The translations under genes and the position numbers were made by a program. Below, one piece after another: positions 1 through 10,477 of a DNA stretch of 64,000 nucleotides; within the stretch, counting starts at the first letter, position 1; each line of letters begins with the position of its first letter. The notes under the pieces are model-generated. The model searched no databases. It was not told the origin of the DNA and saw only the letters and a program-made list of their open reading frames with translations. The stretch covers positions 14,508,001 to 14,572,000 of the forward strand of contig CP053153.1 in NCBI GenBank assembly GCA_014607495.2, written 5' to 3'. Origin of the DNA: Carposina sasakii (Eukaryota > Arthropoda > Insecta > Lepidoptera > Carposinidae).

Positions 1-154
1 AAAAAATCTTGCTACGTGAGTCTTTGTGTCTATTTACTCAACTTTGGACCCTAATATCTTGGGAACCAGAAAGTTCCCAGGTATGCTTCCATGGAGAAAA
101 ATGATCATGAGATTCCGTAGTTTTCGGGAACGTTGACGACCAAAAATTACCCTG
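1..154 (+). mobile_element. MITE-B right-end fragment
   Basis: This is the right part of the MITE-B element whose intact copy lies at 52272-52651. The match runs through the blocks that in the intact copy precede the terminus (ACTTTGGACCCTAATAT, CCATGGAGAAAAATGATC, TTTTCGGGAACGTTGACGAC) and ends in ACCCTG followed by TA. The left part is cut off by the window edge. Confidence 0.85.
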
Positions 155-520
155 TATATGTATGTAATAAATATCCATTGTTTATGTCATATACCTTCTT
201 AAGACTCCAAAATATTGGCGCAGTAGCAGCTGAGAGCGCGTACTAACAATTAAATTTGTAAACGATAAGAGAGTGGAGTATGCACGCCGCGAAGCCACGG
301 TTACGTGATCTAGATAACGGGAAGAAATGGCACAGGGTTGCTACCAACTAAAAATATTAACATTCTCAAAAATTCTTGGAGAGTATATAAGTATACTATA
401 AACATGTAGCTACAATTCTCTAAAATTATCTATACTATGTAACAATGTGATTTACGGTTTCTGACTTATGGTATTAATTTGTTTTAATGCATTGAAGAAT
501 AGATTTTTCTTATTCATATA
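155..520. other. Unassigned AT-rich spacer
   Basis: No gene, RNA or repeat family was recognised in this stretch of upstream DNA. Confidence 0.4.
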
Positions 521-790
521 AGGACGTGGTCGTCCTTGGTGCAAAAATACGCTTCGGGTTGCGGGCCTTGGGGCAACCCCCGTGCCCGGGCAAAATTCTC
601 GGCGCGCGACAACGCACCGGTAACTTAAGTGGCCCTTAATGGGGGCCACATGGGTCAGAGAGTCTGACCAATTTGGGAAGGGAAAGATGCGGCTGGCCGG
701 GGGTCGTGGTATTACCAGGGTACACCCGGCCACTTGAGCTGCCACTGCCGCCGGCCAGTTCGAGAAAGAAGAGGAAGGAGAAAAAAGGAA
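521..790. repeat. GC-rich block, probable interspersed repeat
   Basis: This is a sharply bounded GC-rich block in AT-rich DNA, ending in a purine-rich GAAGAGGAAGG tract. Its composition contrast and purine tail look like a fragment of a retroelement or SINE. No second copy was seen in the window, so the assignment rests on composition and general resemblance to dispersed lepidopteran repeats. Both strands have open frames of 76-97 codons, but neither resembles a known protein. Confidence 0.3.
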
Positions 791-895
791 GAATGGTGAA
801 TATTTTTATTTTATTTATTCATATAAGGATTATCCCAGTCGAAATCAAATCTATCCGGTTAACTAGGATCGCAGTCCCCATTAATTTCGGTCTCA

Positions 896-957
896 GTCGT
901 TGACTCTTACTACATGAACGGAAGGAGATGCAGCTGACGTATTCTATGCATCACCAC
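896..957 (+). repeat. Repeat-I tail fragment
   Basis: The segment matches the 3' half of Repeat-I (GACTCTTAC..CATG..ACGGAAGGAGATGCAGCTGA..TATTCTA). It is diverged, and the usual CCCCGCATCAGCAC end is lost. Confidence 0.45.
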
Positions 958-1425
958 AAGTCAATAGAGTTGACTGGTAAAAAATCTTGAATACCATTGA
1001 CAATTATTTTTGACTGTGTACAATATATAATATCAAGTGAATAAAGAATGGCACTATTCTTTTGGAATAGGCGTATGTTTAATTTTTTATTATTATTTTT
1101 TATTGGCTAAGTTTCAACCCTGCAACTCATAACTACAGTGCTCGCGAATCTTGCGCTAATAAAATATTAGACGTTCACTTAAACATCTATATTGTTGCGA
1201 AACGGCGCCGAACACCTTCTGAATACAGAGTGGGTACGCTCTTTACGAGAAATAACTCTTTGTGGTAGATAAGGGGGCATAAAAGATTGTAAGGGCCGTA
1301 AAAAACGAGCCGTTTTCGAAGTGATTTTGGTCTTGTTTTTACATAAGAAATGCTGACCCATTTTGCATAGCTTCATAACAAATTCAACAGAAAGAATCCC
1401 TACTAATATTACACACATACATATA
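958..1425. other. Unassigned AT-rich spacer
   Basis: No supported feature was seen between the Repeat-I fragment and the next MITE-B copy. Confidence 0.35.
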
Positions 1426-1760
1426 CAGGATGATTTTTGATAGTCAACGTTCCCGAAAACTACGGAATCTCCACATCATCACGATCATTTTTCTCCATGG
1501 AAGCATACCTGGAAAGTGTCTGGTTCCCAAGATATTAGGGTCCAAAATTGAGTAAATAAAGCAAGATTTTTTCACGAAAAATATTTAATATCTGTCTATG
1601 AAAAAACTAGCATAAACACTGGAAACTTTAAATTTCGTCCAAACAATTTTTTTTTATTTCCATCATTTCCCAGCATTTTTTTGGCATAAACTTACTTTAT
1701 TTGATGTATATAGGTAGAGTACGTACCCTTCGTAAAGGGTGGCAATGAAAAAACATCCTG
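1426..1760 (-). mobile_element. MITE-B, near full length
   Basis: A reverse-orientation MITE-B copy of about 335 bp. It begins CAGGATG and ends CATCCTG, with TA on both sides (1424-1425 and 1761-1762). Relative to the intact copy it lacks part of the middle around the GCTACGCGCGTC segment. Inverted ends plus a TA flank are the pattern of Tc1/mariner-mobilised MITEs; there is no coding capacity. Confidence 0.85.
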
Positions 1761-1767
1761 TATATAT

Positions 1768-2003
1768 ACACGACCATGTTGCCAAAATGGAATTATCAAA
1801 ACTGCAGGGTCGTAATAAAGATCACACAATCACGTTTAGTATAACGGGAATAAATACAAATGGTCAATAACATTATCTTGCTAGCTTATTATCTGAGAGA
1901 ATGCCTGAGTTCCTTAGTCGACTCTTACGTCGTGTACGGAAAGGAAATGCAGCTGATGTACTCTAGTGAAGCCCCGTGTCAGCATAGGACTAATTATTGC
2001 ACC
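1768..2003 (+). repeat. Repeat-I, nearly complete
   Basis: This copy has the Repeat-I head (a degraded form of ACACGGCCGTGTTCCCGAAA, then AACTGCAGG) and tail (GAGAATGCCTGAGTTCCTTAGTCGACTCTTACG, broken here by small changes, then TCTAGTGAAGCCCCG). The family recurs at 7597, 28369, 42057, 47405, 50857, 59470 and 61600. There is no ORF. Its class is unknown; it may be a SINE or the 3' end of a LINE. The tail is duplicated on the other side of the adjacent SINE-A. Confidence 0.6.
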
Positions 2004-2010
2004 CCTGTAT

Positions 2011-2257
2011 TCAGCCTATTGCAGTCCACTGCTGGACTCCCTCAGGGCACGTCACAAGGCTACTGCCATAGTGGGGTTCTGCCCGTAGTCACCACGCTGG
2101 GGTGGGCTGGGGTTAGTGACCGCAGTTTGTATTTTGGACTATGTTGTCAACACGGGAGGCGCTACTGCCCACCTCCCGGAAACCCTTAATCGCCTCGTAC
2201 GATACCCACGGACAGGGTATGGGATGGTACTAACTCTACTCTGCCGGTACCACGCGG
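2011..2257 (-). mobile_element. SINE-A, full length
   Basis: Read on the minus strand, the element runs from a GCGTGGTGCCGGCAGAG-type head, through a GC-rich body, to a tail GAGGCCTAYGTCCARCAGTGGAC and a short terminal tract. The tail matches the RTE-type LINE end at 9828-9990. Ten full or partial copies lie in the window. It is non-coding. This copy is bracketed by direct repeats of about 40 bp (1960-2002 and 2278-2316). Confidence 0.8.
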
Positions 2258-2277
2258 CTAATATTCTAGTGAGCTGC

Positions 2278-2316
2278 ATTCTAGTGAAGCCCCGTGTCAG
2301 CTTAGGACTAATTGCA
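2278..2316 (+). repeat. Second copy of Repeat-I tail flanking SINE-A
   Basis: The stretch from TTCTAGTGAAGCCCCGTGTC through AGGACTAATTGCAC repeats 1960-2002 with few differences. It is either a long target-site duplication of the SINE-A insertion or a pre-existing tandem duplication. Confidence 0.7.
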
Positions 2317-2565
2317 CAGACTAACTTATATTTTCAAAAAAATGCGAAAGTAATTGTTTACTTGTTGTTAACTCTTCACGGTTTATTTTCCTTTAAAAAA
2401 CTTGTAATTCTGCATACCTACGTATAGATATATTTATGGAAAAGGAAATAAACTAAATTTTGTTGTTACTAAGTTTCAGGATCTTTAAAATAATGTATTA
2501 TAGCTAACTTAGAACTACTTAGGTCTATGGCGTACCTATGGGAGGTCGGTTGACTATCCAAATTT

Positions 2566-2935
2566 TTACAGGATGGTCAGCCGATCTACCTTATCAGGTA
2601 GCGTGCCCAAAATGCTGGCTGCGTTGCCGCGCTGAATGGCTATGCTTATTCTTAGGTGTAAGTAGCAGCCAGCATTTTGGTCACGTGTGGACTCTACGAG
2701 CCACCCGGCCAGGTCCCTGTATGTTTTGAGCGCTGCCGGTCCCCAAGGGCCCAGGGTCTCCACGCCGAACGGCGCAAATAAGTAGCCTCTATCGAGGCTG
2801 GAATATTTGCGCCGTTTGAGGGATTCCGCAGCTTCAGCAGCGCCGCCTGCCTTTTGTGACGTTTCAGGGAGATGGGACGGCGCCAGTACGTCCCATCTTC
2901 CATGGAATGAGTGTCATGCCGTCATCACAGTTGAA
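2566..2935 (-). pseudogene. Decayed LINE reverse-transcriptase C-terminal region
   Basis: On the minus strand, open frames read GMTLIPWK..GR, then after a frameshift WDVLAPSHLPE, then KRRKYSSLDRGYLFAPFGVE, TLGPWG and SIAIQRGNAASILGTL. These blocks (DGMTL-PW, DT-A-SHL, KY..L...Y-F-P-AVETLG, QRGNAAS-LGT) are a familiar tail of invertebrate non-LTR retrotransposon polyproteins. The reverse-transcriptase core itself is absent and at least one frameshift breaks the region, so it is a relic. The exact LINE clade is not assigned. Confidence 0.75.
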
Positions 2936-3019
2936 GCGAATTTTGGAACAATGTAAATGATAATCAAAGGTAGGTAGCTTCTGCGATTAGCTAGCAACTT
3001 GTCATTTGCCATTTGCATG

Positions 3020-3088
3020 GCTGTAAAATCTGCAATATGATCCCGTAGTTCCAATCACCCCTTTCTGGGAACACCGCCATTGTGTATA
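3020..3088 (-). repeat. Repeat-I head fragment
   Basis: In reverse orientation it reads ACACAATGGCGGTGTTCCCAG, then AAAGGGGT, GGAACTACGGGATC. This is the Repeat-I head (ACACGGCCGTGTTCCC...GGGGTAGCCAGAACTGCAGGATC) with substitutions. Confidence 0.5.
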
Positions 3089-3576
3089 TTTTATCTTATG
3101 TATGTAAAAAATTTGTCTCAAACCGGCTAGAGTGCTATTTTTTGAAGAATCATTGCCAATGTATCTAACAATAAAATTGAATACAATATTTTCTACTTTC
3201 ATCACATATAGTAAACCAACCCCAACCTAGGATTTAGTAATTCAATCAAATGTTATGATAATTTAAAAAACTCATTTAAAAATCTACAACTTGTCAAGTA
3301 ACAGAAACAAGACCAATGTTTTTTATGAGTATTTCTTTTTGTATTATTCCAATAGTTATGGGGCAATATCTCGTTTACAGCAAAACTACCCCCCGAGGAC
3401 GTTATAAGTAGCCAATGATTATTTTGCGCAAGGGATGTTTTTAGGGGGTAAGTACTGGGGTAAGTCAATTGACTTTGCAACTAGTTGACAAAAATTGCCA
3501 TACTTTTTTATATTGACTGTATAACTAGATTTTTTTTATACATTAAAATTATTGATATTTCAAATTCATTCCTGTG

Positions 3577-3612
3577 GTGATGCGGGGCTTTATTAAAATA
3601 CATTTCATTCCG
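3577..3612 (-). repeat. Repeat-I tail remnant
   Basis: GTGATGCGGGGCTTTATTAAAATACATTTC, broken here by small changes, is the reverse of the Repeat-I terminus (GCAGCTGATGTATTCTAGTGAAGCCCCGCATCAGCAC). It is short and diverged. Confidence 0.35.
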
Positions 3613-4564
3613 TAAGGCGTTCTGTCAAGTAATGAGACTGACCATTAATCATTTATTTTTATTTTATTTCTGATAAAAACAGACAGATTACATTTTGTTA
3701 CAATAGTAAATGCTATTTGTAAAGCCAATTATAGCTATCCGCGTAGTTTCTAGGTTACAGTTAGCAAACAAACATGCATAGAAAAATTATTATCTACTTA
3801 AGATAAGAACACAGCTGTCCGATCATTGTATAGGTACAGGCAGGTACCTAAATGTATTAGATTTAAGCATTTATTAAAAGTAACTCATTGGTACAGCTGT
3901 TTTTGGGGACTAGGCAGATGACTAAACGTTATTAATTTAATAAGGCACTGTGCATTCATATCAAACCCGCTATACTAAACGTGGCTATGGGATGTCGTTC
4001 GTGATGAAATCGATTACCTCGTTTTGTGAACGCAGCCGTTGATATACGAGTATGTATGAATAATTCAGATAAGGGCATGAATTCTTAAAATGGATGTTTC
4101 TTACTCTTTCACATTTCAAAAGGTGTCTCATAGGTGAGCACCAGTAGGAACAGGAACGCATGATAAGGGGTTAGTCCTTTTAAAAACAGATGGTATTTTT
4201 CCTGAAATTTTTTTGAAATTTTTGAAAAATGAAACTATATATACATATTACAACAATTATTGCTTAACCACTTTATTTACACTTTTATCTTACCTGAAAA
4301 TACGAAACGACATTTAAAGTTCACTACGATCATTGCTTCCTCAAGTATATCCTTCACTTTATCTATTATAAGTTTTAATAACTGCGTAATGAAATAATTC
4401 TGAAATGACATAATTCCGGAGCCTATCGGTATTCTTTTACTGAAAAATAATGCAATTAGACTGTCTATAAAAAAAGGAACTAAACACTAGACACTCCATA
4501 AGAGACTCTCGCACGTCCATAGGCATTTTTAAAAATAGGTTAAGAAACTATTACCTGTCTCTTC
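3613..4564. other. Unassigned AT-rich spacer
   Basis: No coding region, RNA or repeat family was recognised in about 950 bases. Confidence 0.4.
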
Positions 4565-4649
4565 AGCATTAATTTTTTGGCATAAACTGTGCTATTATTC
4601 CATGATAGAATACGTACCCTTGTTAATAGGTGGCCACAATATAACCCTG
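4565..4649 (-). mobile_element. MITE-B terminal fragment
   Basis: In reverse orientation this is the left end of MITE-B: CAGGGTTATATTGTGGCCACC, the ACGAAGGGTACGTA block (degraded) and TTTATGCCAAAAAATTAATGC. Only about 85 bp survive. Confidence 0.7.
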
Positions 4650-4916
4650 TTTGTATGTACAGGGTTGTATCAGCGGACATAATAAAAGTGTGTAGAGTAC
4701 GTATTATTTGTTCCACAATCCGGTACAGTATATTTTATTTATATATAAATGTATGCAACACAGAGAGGCTATTATGTATGTATCTAAGTAGATAATTAAG
4801 TATTGTTATTATTTAGTAAATATATTTATTTTGTGTTAAGTTTATTTATATTCCCGAATAAGTACGAATCTCCTCGTCATCACATATGACATTATTTATA
4901 TATTATAAGGAATTTT

Positions 4917-5040
4917 CTTTGTACTCTGAAAATGGTTTTATCTCTTTTACGTCTACATATACAACAAGCTCGCCTTTGTACTATTTCTTTTACAACTTAC
5001 TGTCTATGATAAAAATTTATGTGTACAATAAAGAATACTA
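4917..5040 (+). mobile_element. LINE-L 3' UTR remnant
   Basis: CTCGCCTTTGTAC..TTTCTTTTACAA..TGTCTATG...TGTACAATAAAGAAT matches 14161-14257. In this family the AATAAAG acts as a polyadenylation-signal-like end of a non-LTR element; a related end lies next to the LINE relic at 26700-27181. No reverse-transcriptase coding remains here. Confidence 0.55.
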
Positions 5041-6488
5041 AGAATACTGAGAAATAACTAAGTAATCTTAACATCAATCCGCCATTGCATAAAACGTCGC
5101 TCCCTGTCAACTTCCAATGACAGCTTTACGAACGCGCGAAGCGCGGCAAAATTTGAAATGACGAAGTGTCATTTCATTATATATATATAAATAATTATCT
5201 CACACAACCAAACTCGCCGATAACAGTGAACAGCCGATATCCCATGATCATTATTAAAACTATCTTTTTATTATTTCCCCGAAATCCCCTACCTCTTAAG
5301 ATGCTCATAAACATGTTTTTTTCGCAATAAAAATGATAAATCACGCTTTTTTATATGGTCAATCAGTAGATATTCGGGACTCGCAGTTTTTCTATCGGAA
5401 TGTTGTAAAAGGAGGGTAGATAATAACAATATAAATGTGATATACTCGTATCTTTGATTGATGGTGTCCTATGCTGAAACTAAGTTTTGAATTAGTTTCG
5501 TTCACGTTTTTTTTGTAACATATAAATGTAGGAGGAAAATATAGTCATGCCCATTTTTTGTAGTAGTATGTATGTATTATAAGCTGAGCCTACCACCGCT
5601 CGTCGGGCACAAATATTGTACAATCTAGCAACTAGTAACGTATGGGAAATTTGAAAGATCATTAGGAAGAGCTTCTAGAATCTTATTAAACACACATTAT
5701 TATAAATGAAATTGTATTAGGCGTTACAATTCGGAAGTTCAAACATTCACTATATGTGCGCCCTCCACCGGGCCCTACACCCTCCACTGACCCTCGGATC
5801 TGATAACTCGTTACTACGAAAACAAGCACTTGCACTAACTACAATCGCCAGAAGAAACCAGATCCGAGCACCTAGCACGCAAGGTAATACATCGCACTAT
5901 TCCGAAATCAAAAACTAGATTAATAATCTAGGTACATATGTTTCGCCAACACCCGTGGCATCCTCAGGATTATAGAAATTAGTAAATTAGTAAACTACTT
6001 ATTATGAAATTCTAAAACTCAACACAATATTTACTAACATAGACATAAGATATTGTAATACTAACAAACTATGGACTCATTTGTCTGTGAATAAATAATT
6101 TTTATTTTATTTTTATTTTATTTATTATTAGTATAGTAACATAACTTATAAAATACTAACACTGAGCAGATTTCGTGAACAAGAATTATTACATTATTTG
6201 TCATTCCCGCCGCAGATGCTGCAGAATATAGGGAAAAAAATAACATTCGTATGAAATATGACGCGGACCATTCTGCTAACAAAGCCTAAGTTATGCCTTA
6301 TTAACTATGCGACAAAAACAATCGGTGAATTATTACTGAAAGCTGAAATCCCGTGTCGTCGGGTAGGCTGTGTTTTATTTAGGGTGGTTATATTGGACAG
6401 TATTTTAGTAGAAAATACTCGTATTAGAAATAACTGGCTTGAGAGCTGCTAATTTATAGTCTATGAATTATTTTGATATAGGTACCTA
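5041..6488. other. Unassigned AT-rich spacer
   Basis: About 1.4 kb with no supported gene. A short palindromic segment lies near 5125-5165 (GCGCGAAGCGCG; GACGAAGTGTC). Otherwise nothing was recognised. Confidence 0.35.
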
Positions 6489-6490
6489 TA

Positions 6491-6796
6491 CAGGGTTATA
6501 TTTGTCGTCAACGTTCCCGAAAACGATGGCTCCTCATCGTCACGATCATTTTTCTCCATGGAAGCATACCTGGGAAGGTGAAGCAAGATTTTTTTCACGA
6601 AAAATAATTAATATCTGTCTATGAAAAAACTAGCATAAACACTGGAAACTATAGGTATAAATTTCGCCCGATCAAGTAATAAAAAAAATTTAAAGAAATT
6701 TACATTGTTCCCAGCATTTATTTTAGCATAAACTTACTTTATTTGATGTATAGAGTACGTACTCTTCGTCAAGAGTGGCAACGAAAAAACATCCTG
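6491..6796 (-). mobile_element. MITE-B, internally deleted
   Basis: CAGGGTTA...CATCCTG in reverse orientation, flanked by TATA on both sides (6487-6490 and 6797-6800). The central ACTTTGGACCCTAAT block is missing. It preserves the ATACCTATAG junction that in the nested copy at 17270-18013 marks the site used by the inner element. Confidence 0.85.
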
Positions 6797-6820
6797 TATA
6801 TAGGTATTATTTCGTGTACG

Positions 6821-7013
6821 ACGACCGATTGTGTAGTTGGTAGTGGCCCTGCCTGCGACGCCATAGGTCCTGGGTTCGAATCCCGGTAGGTGCAAACATT
6901 GATGTGATGAATATCGATGTTTGTTTCCGAGTCATGGATGTTTATATACTTATCTATGTATATACCGTTGCTTAGTACCCACGACACAAGACCTTAGGGA
7001 TCGACTAGGTCGT
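6821..7013 (+). mobile_element. SINE-E, tRNA-headed SINE
   Basis: The head has a box A-like TAGTTGGTAGTGG and a perfect box B-like GGTTCGAATCC, 5' of a non-tRNA body and the conserved tail ACCGTTGCTTAGTACCCACGA, split from CACAAGACCTTAGGG. This head-body-tail structure recurs at 13301, 19116, 41840 and 46520, so it is a SINE and not a tRNA gene. An internal polymerase III promoter is inferred from boxes A and B. Confidence 0.8.
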
Positions 7014-7239
7014 ATTGTTTCCAGCATTTATTTGGTAACTATAAAATTATTAATAACTAGCATTCGCTCGGATATTCGACTTTTACAGCTGTAGTTTATA
7101 ATTCGACACAACCATAAAAAACATTTATTTACATACACGGCCGTTAAGAGTGGCAACGAAATTGTTATTGTGGCTAAACCTTAAAGGATAGACAGAACTG
7201 TATATAGGTATTATCACGCGGCTGTGGCATAGCCCTAGC

Positions 7240-7334
7240 TAAAGAAATGGAAAAAATTCCTCACCCGGGTGGGAATCGAACCCACGACCTCTGCATTCCG
7301 CGTGTCAGCGCTCTCACCACTGAGCCACCGGGTC
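7240..7334 (-). mobile_element. SINE-D, tRNA-headed SINE
   Basis: The minus strand carries GGTGGCTCAGTGGTGAGAGCG (box A), split here by one base for length, then GGTTCGATTCC (box B) and a short 3' tail GGAATTTTTTCCATTTCTTT. The 74-nt head could almost fold as a tRNA, but the same head plus tail recurs at 25108, 38786 and 60822, so it is a SINE family. Confidence 0.75.
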
Positions 7335-7596
7335 AATTACTCGGATGACGAATTTTACCATCTCTTTTCTAAATTACATATTGGCGTTATTTTTATTAGC
7401 TATACACTAACCAAATTCGGCAAACAAAGCTGAATCCCTCAGCACAATGTTTAAAGATGAAACGATCAACCATATCCTAACGGATTATATTAATGGAGAA
7501 GTGTTTTTATAAATTTATCTTAGTCGAGATATTATATATTATAAAATTATTTTTATAGATTTTATATTTTTATAGATTGGTAACTAGTTGCATGTC

Positions 7597-7694
7597 GCCT
7601 AAGAGAATGCCCAAGTTCGTTAGTCGCCTCTTACGACATGTACGGTAGGTGATGCAGCTGATGTTTCCTAGTGAAACCCCGCATCAGCACAGAA
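7597..7694 (+). repeat. Repeat-I tail
   Basis: This is the best-preserved tail half: AAGAGAATGCCCAAGTTCGT, TAGTCGCCTCTTACGACATG, ATGCAGCTGATG and CCCCGCATCAGCAC. The head half is missing. Confidence 0.65.
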
Positions 7695-9827
7695 TCTATT
7701 CATATTTGTATCTATGTATGTGTAAAAATATATATATATAAGCCCAGGGCCACTCTGTCCCTCGAAATATAACTCTGCCACAACAGCTTTACGAGTTAAC
7801 ACAATAATCATGAGACAGAAAACTTAAACAAGGAATCTTTCCCGGAGAAAACAAGTCGTAAAAATATGCGCAGATAATAACCGAAACCTCGTTAATAAAA
7901 CGATACAATAAGTCAAAGAAAACTGTAAGAATTAACTCTACTGCAAAACAAGAAAAAAGCTTAAAGCTGTGTTTCGTTTTTTATTGTTTAGATCTTGCCA
8001 AAGAAGTTATAGTAGAACTGCAGACTGTGCAAGGTTGACAATAATAAATACGTCTACAGAAACCTTTTCTTTCAACAGAAGAAACCGCTTCTGCAACGGG
8101 ACAAATGGCTCTCCAAAATATTTTAAGAGAGACCGATTTTCTCTCAGAACATCATCAGATTTTCCACACAAGAAAATATATCTTTCCCTAAACAAATAAG
8201 TACTTACGTACCAACTTTTTGTTTTCCCGTGGACCACACGAAGTCGTGGTATTCACTAGTGTTATATAAACAGACACCATGTTATACAGGGTGGTAAAAA
8301 CTGGCAACACTGGCATTATGGCTTCCTCGACGCCAAGTTTTGATGATTATTATTTTATTAACCAATATTGAGTTGCGGATTTCAAGTTGGGGCGTGGGTT
8401 GCACTATTTTCTGTTAAACATTACGAAACCTTGGATAATAAGATCTGCAGTATTTAAGCTGGCTACTGTAAATATCTTTGATATACGTTCTACATTATAC
8501 CATACATATAATTGCATTACATGCATTGCATGCACTATTGATATACAGCCTCCTGTACCCACTGCTAAGGGAAAATTGATAAATTAGTAGTTTAGCTTAC
8601 TGTTAGTTAAAAATGTCAGCTATGGTATTTTTGACGTGTTGTAAGCTTGACTCGGTCTTGACTTGGTCAAACAATTTTTCATATAGTCCTGCTCTTTCGT
8701 ACGCCACCTAATGCGTCCCAACTATAGCCTCATCCACCTTTATCTATAGAAGAAATTCTCTGGCATGTAAAAACTCTATGACGAAATACAGCGTGTGTAC
8801 CTACACATGCTACACATGTGTGTAGCCAATGTGTAGAATGGTCACTAAATTTAAATGCACACTGCCGTCTCACCTTAGGTACATATTAAACCCAACTACC
8901 CAATAACACCGTTTATAGTTCTAACTAGGACAACGTAAACCTTAGTTAAAAACCTCGTCACCACCGGTCCCACAGTGTGCCCCCGGGACCAGCAGTTAGC
9001 CGCCGCGTCGCCGCTTGATTGGGAGCCTCGTAAAACGATCCACACTCGCAGATAGTGTTGGGTGTGGTGTCGATAGTCGATAAAAACGTTTATGTTGTTG
9101 TCTTAATTACAAAAGACTTTATTGTGTTGTGTCTTCGTGTTTGGTATAGAGATGGCATTTGTATTTTTATTTTGATTACATGAATATTTATACATTATAG
9201 GGTACATACATGTCTTATACAGCTCTTATTATTAACCTTTTTGTTGCATATTGCCTAATGATGTAAAAAATAATTATAATAGATATCGGGAAATTAATGA
9301 TACAACTACTTTAACTAGCTATATTACTGATAATACCGAGTTAGTAAAGGGCTATATGGAGTTGAGATGGAATAATATTCCTAGATATAAAAAAAAACAT
9401 TGAAATTTAGGAGAAAATGCCTTCATAAATAAGAATATGTTATAAAATTATCTAATAAAACTGAGGAATGAACTATAATGAAAAAAAAAAACTATACTAA
9501 CATTTAATGTAGTACCTGTACTATATATACTATATATACATACAATAAGCGTTACAATAATCATATCGACGAATTAACATCACTACTACAGATACAGATT
9601 TAAATAAAGCGCGTTGCTATGGTGTAAAAAAAAAAATTTCATATCAGATCTTCTATATTAGTGAAAGCGCCTAGATACAGCATTTTAAGCAAAAAAAACT
9701 TTGCAATGGGGGCACAAAAAGTAAAATTAAATTGTTATGTAAACATTCTCCTCCATTTTTTACATTTTTTAGCGTACCCAAGTAACGTATGTAAATTCTA
9801 TGTAGGTGTTCTTAGTGTAGGATTCGC
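7695..9827. other. Unassigned spacer with one GC-richer island
   Basis: About 2.1 kb without a recognised gene or repeat family. The segment 8945-9075 is clearly GC-richer (CCGCCGCGTCGCCGC core) than its surroundings and appears once in the window. It could be a conserved regulatory block, but nothing in the sequence proves that. Confidence 0.35.
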
Positions 9828-9990
9828 AGTCATCATTTACAGCCCTGGGAAGTCCACTGTTGGACATAGGCCTCCCCAATAACCTCCACTCCGGCCGGTC
9901 GGAAGCAGCCTGCATCCAACCGACGCCCGCGACCTTGGCCAGGTTGTCGGTCCATCTCGCGGGTGGCCTTCCCACGCTGCATTTGCCGAT
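9828..9990 (-). pseudogene. RTE-type LINE ORF2 C-terminus and 3' end
   Basis: Minus-strand frames read GRPPARWTDNLAKVAG, WMQAASDRPEW and, after a one-base frame change, GEAYVQQWTS followed by a stop and an ATGATGA-type tail. The GRP-RW-DD/N-..VAG..WM..A.DR..W blocks ending in GEAYVQQWT are the characteristic C-terminus of RTE-clade LINE polyproteins. The element is 5'-truncated and frameshifted. Its tail (GAGGCCTATGTCCAACAGTG) is shared with SINE-A. Confidence 0.85.
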
Positions 9991-10017
9991 AGGATAGGAT
10001 TCGCAGTAAACACAAAA

Positions 10018-10280
10018 TACATACATATAATCACGCCTTTATCCCTTACGTGATAGGCAGAGCACCAAGGGCCGATAGAACCACATGGTGCCACTTCTGA
10101 CCTATTTTGAGGGTAGGTATAGTTGAGATGTACAAGTTCGGTTAGTAGTGACAGGTGGTCAGCCCATTGCCTACAAAACACCAAGACCCTCTTGTCCCTC
10201 TACTGACTTGTACAGTATGCCCGGGAAGAGAAGTAGCTGTAGTATTATACCTTTTTTTTCACTCCCAGAGCAGCATAGAA
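10018..10280 (-). mobile_element. Repeat-F, full length
   Basis: About 260 bp, probably transcribed from the minus strand because that strand ends AAGGGATAAAGGCGTGATTA followed by (TATG)n. Internal blocks CCACATGGTGCCACTTCTGA, TGAGATGTACAAGTTCGGTT and CCCTCTACTGACTTGTACAG, read on the + strand, recur at 12783, 20661, 30943 and in partial copies. The 3' tail resembles the end of the LINE relic at 43978-44365, suggesting a SINE or a short LINE derivative. Confidence 0.75.
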
Positions 10281-10291
10281 GGTATGCCAGA

Positions 10292-10420
10292 GATAGGATA
10301 ACCAGAACTGCAGAATCATCAAGGAGATACGTGCCACGTTTAGTGTAGTGGGGATAGAAGTAAACGATCTAAGTGATATAAGTCACTAGGGCATATCACC
10401 TGAGAAAATGCCCGAGTTCC
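10292..10420 (+). repeat. Repeat-I, degraded
   Basis: It contains AACCAGAACTGCAGAATC, the CCACGTTTAG block and ACCTGAGAAAATGCCCGAGT. This gives the head and start of the tail of Repeat-I; the terminus is missing. Confidence 0.55.
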
Positions 10421-10477
10421 TTGGAATTTATATGTAAATTAATGCTATTTTACTTTTTGTTTACTCCTTCTATCTAT

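Noticed and set aside
3253..3480. 75-codon minus-strand open frame
   Set aside because: No signal peptide, domain or codon bias supports it.
6821..6900. Possible tRNA gene with perfect box B
   Set aside because: The same head plus body recurs in four other SINE-E copies; acceptor-stem pairing is poor.
7261..7334. Possible tRNA gene on the minus strand
   Set aside because: The cloverleaf-like head is followed by a conserved non-tRNA tail and recurs three more times with the same tail, so it is a SINE.
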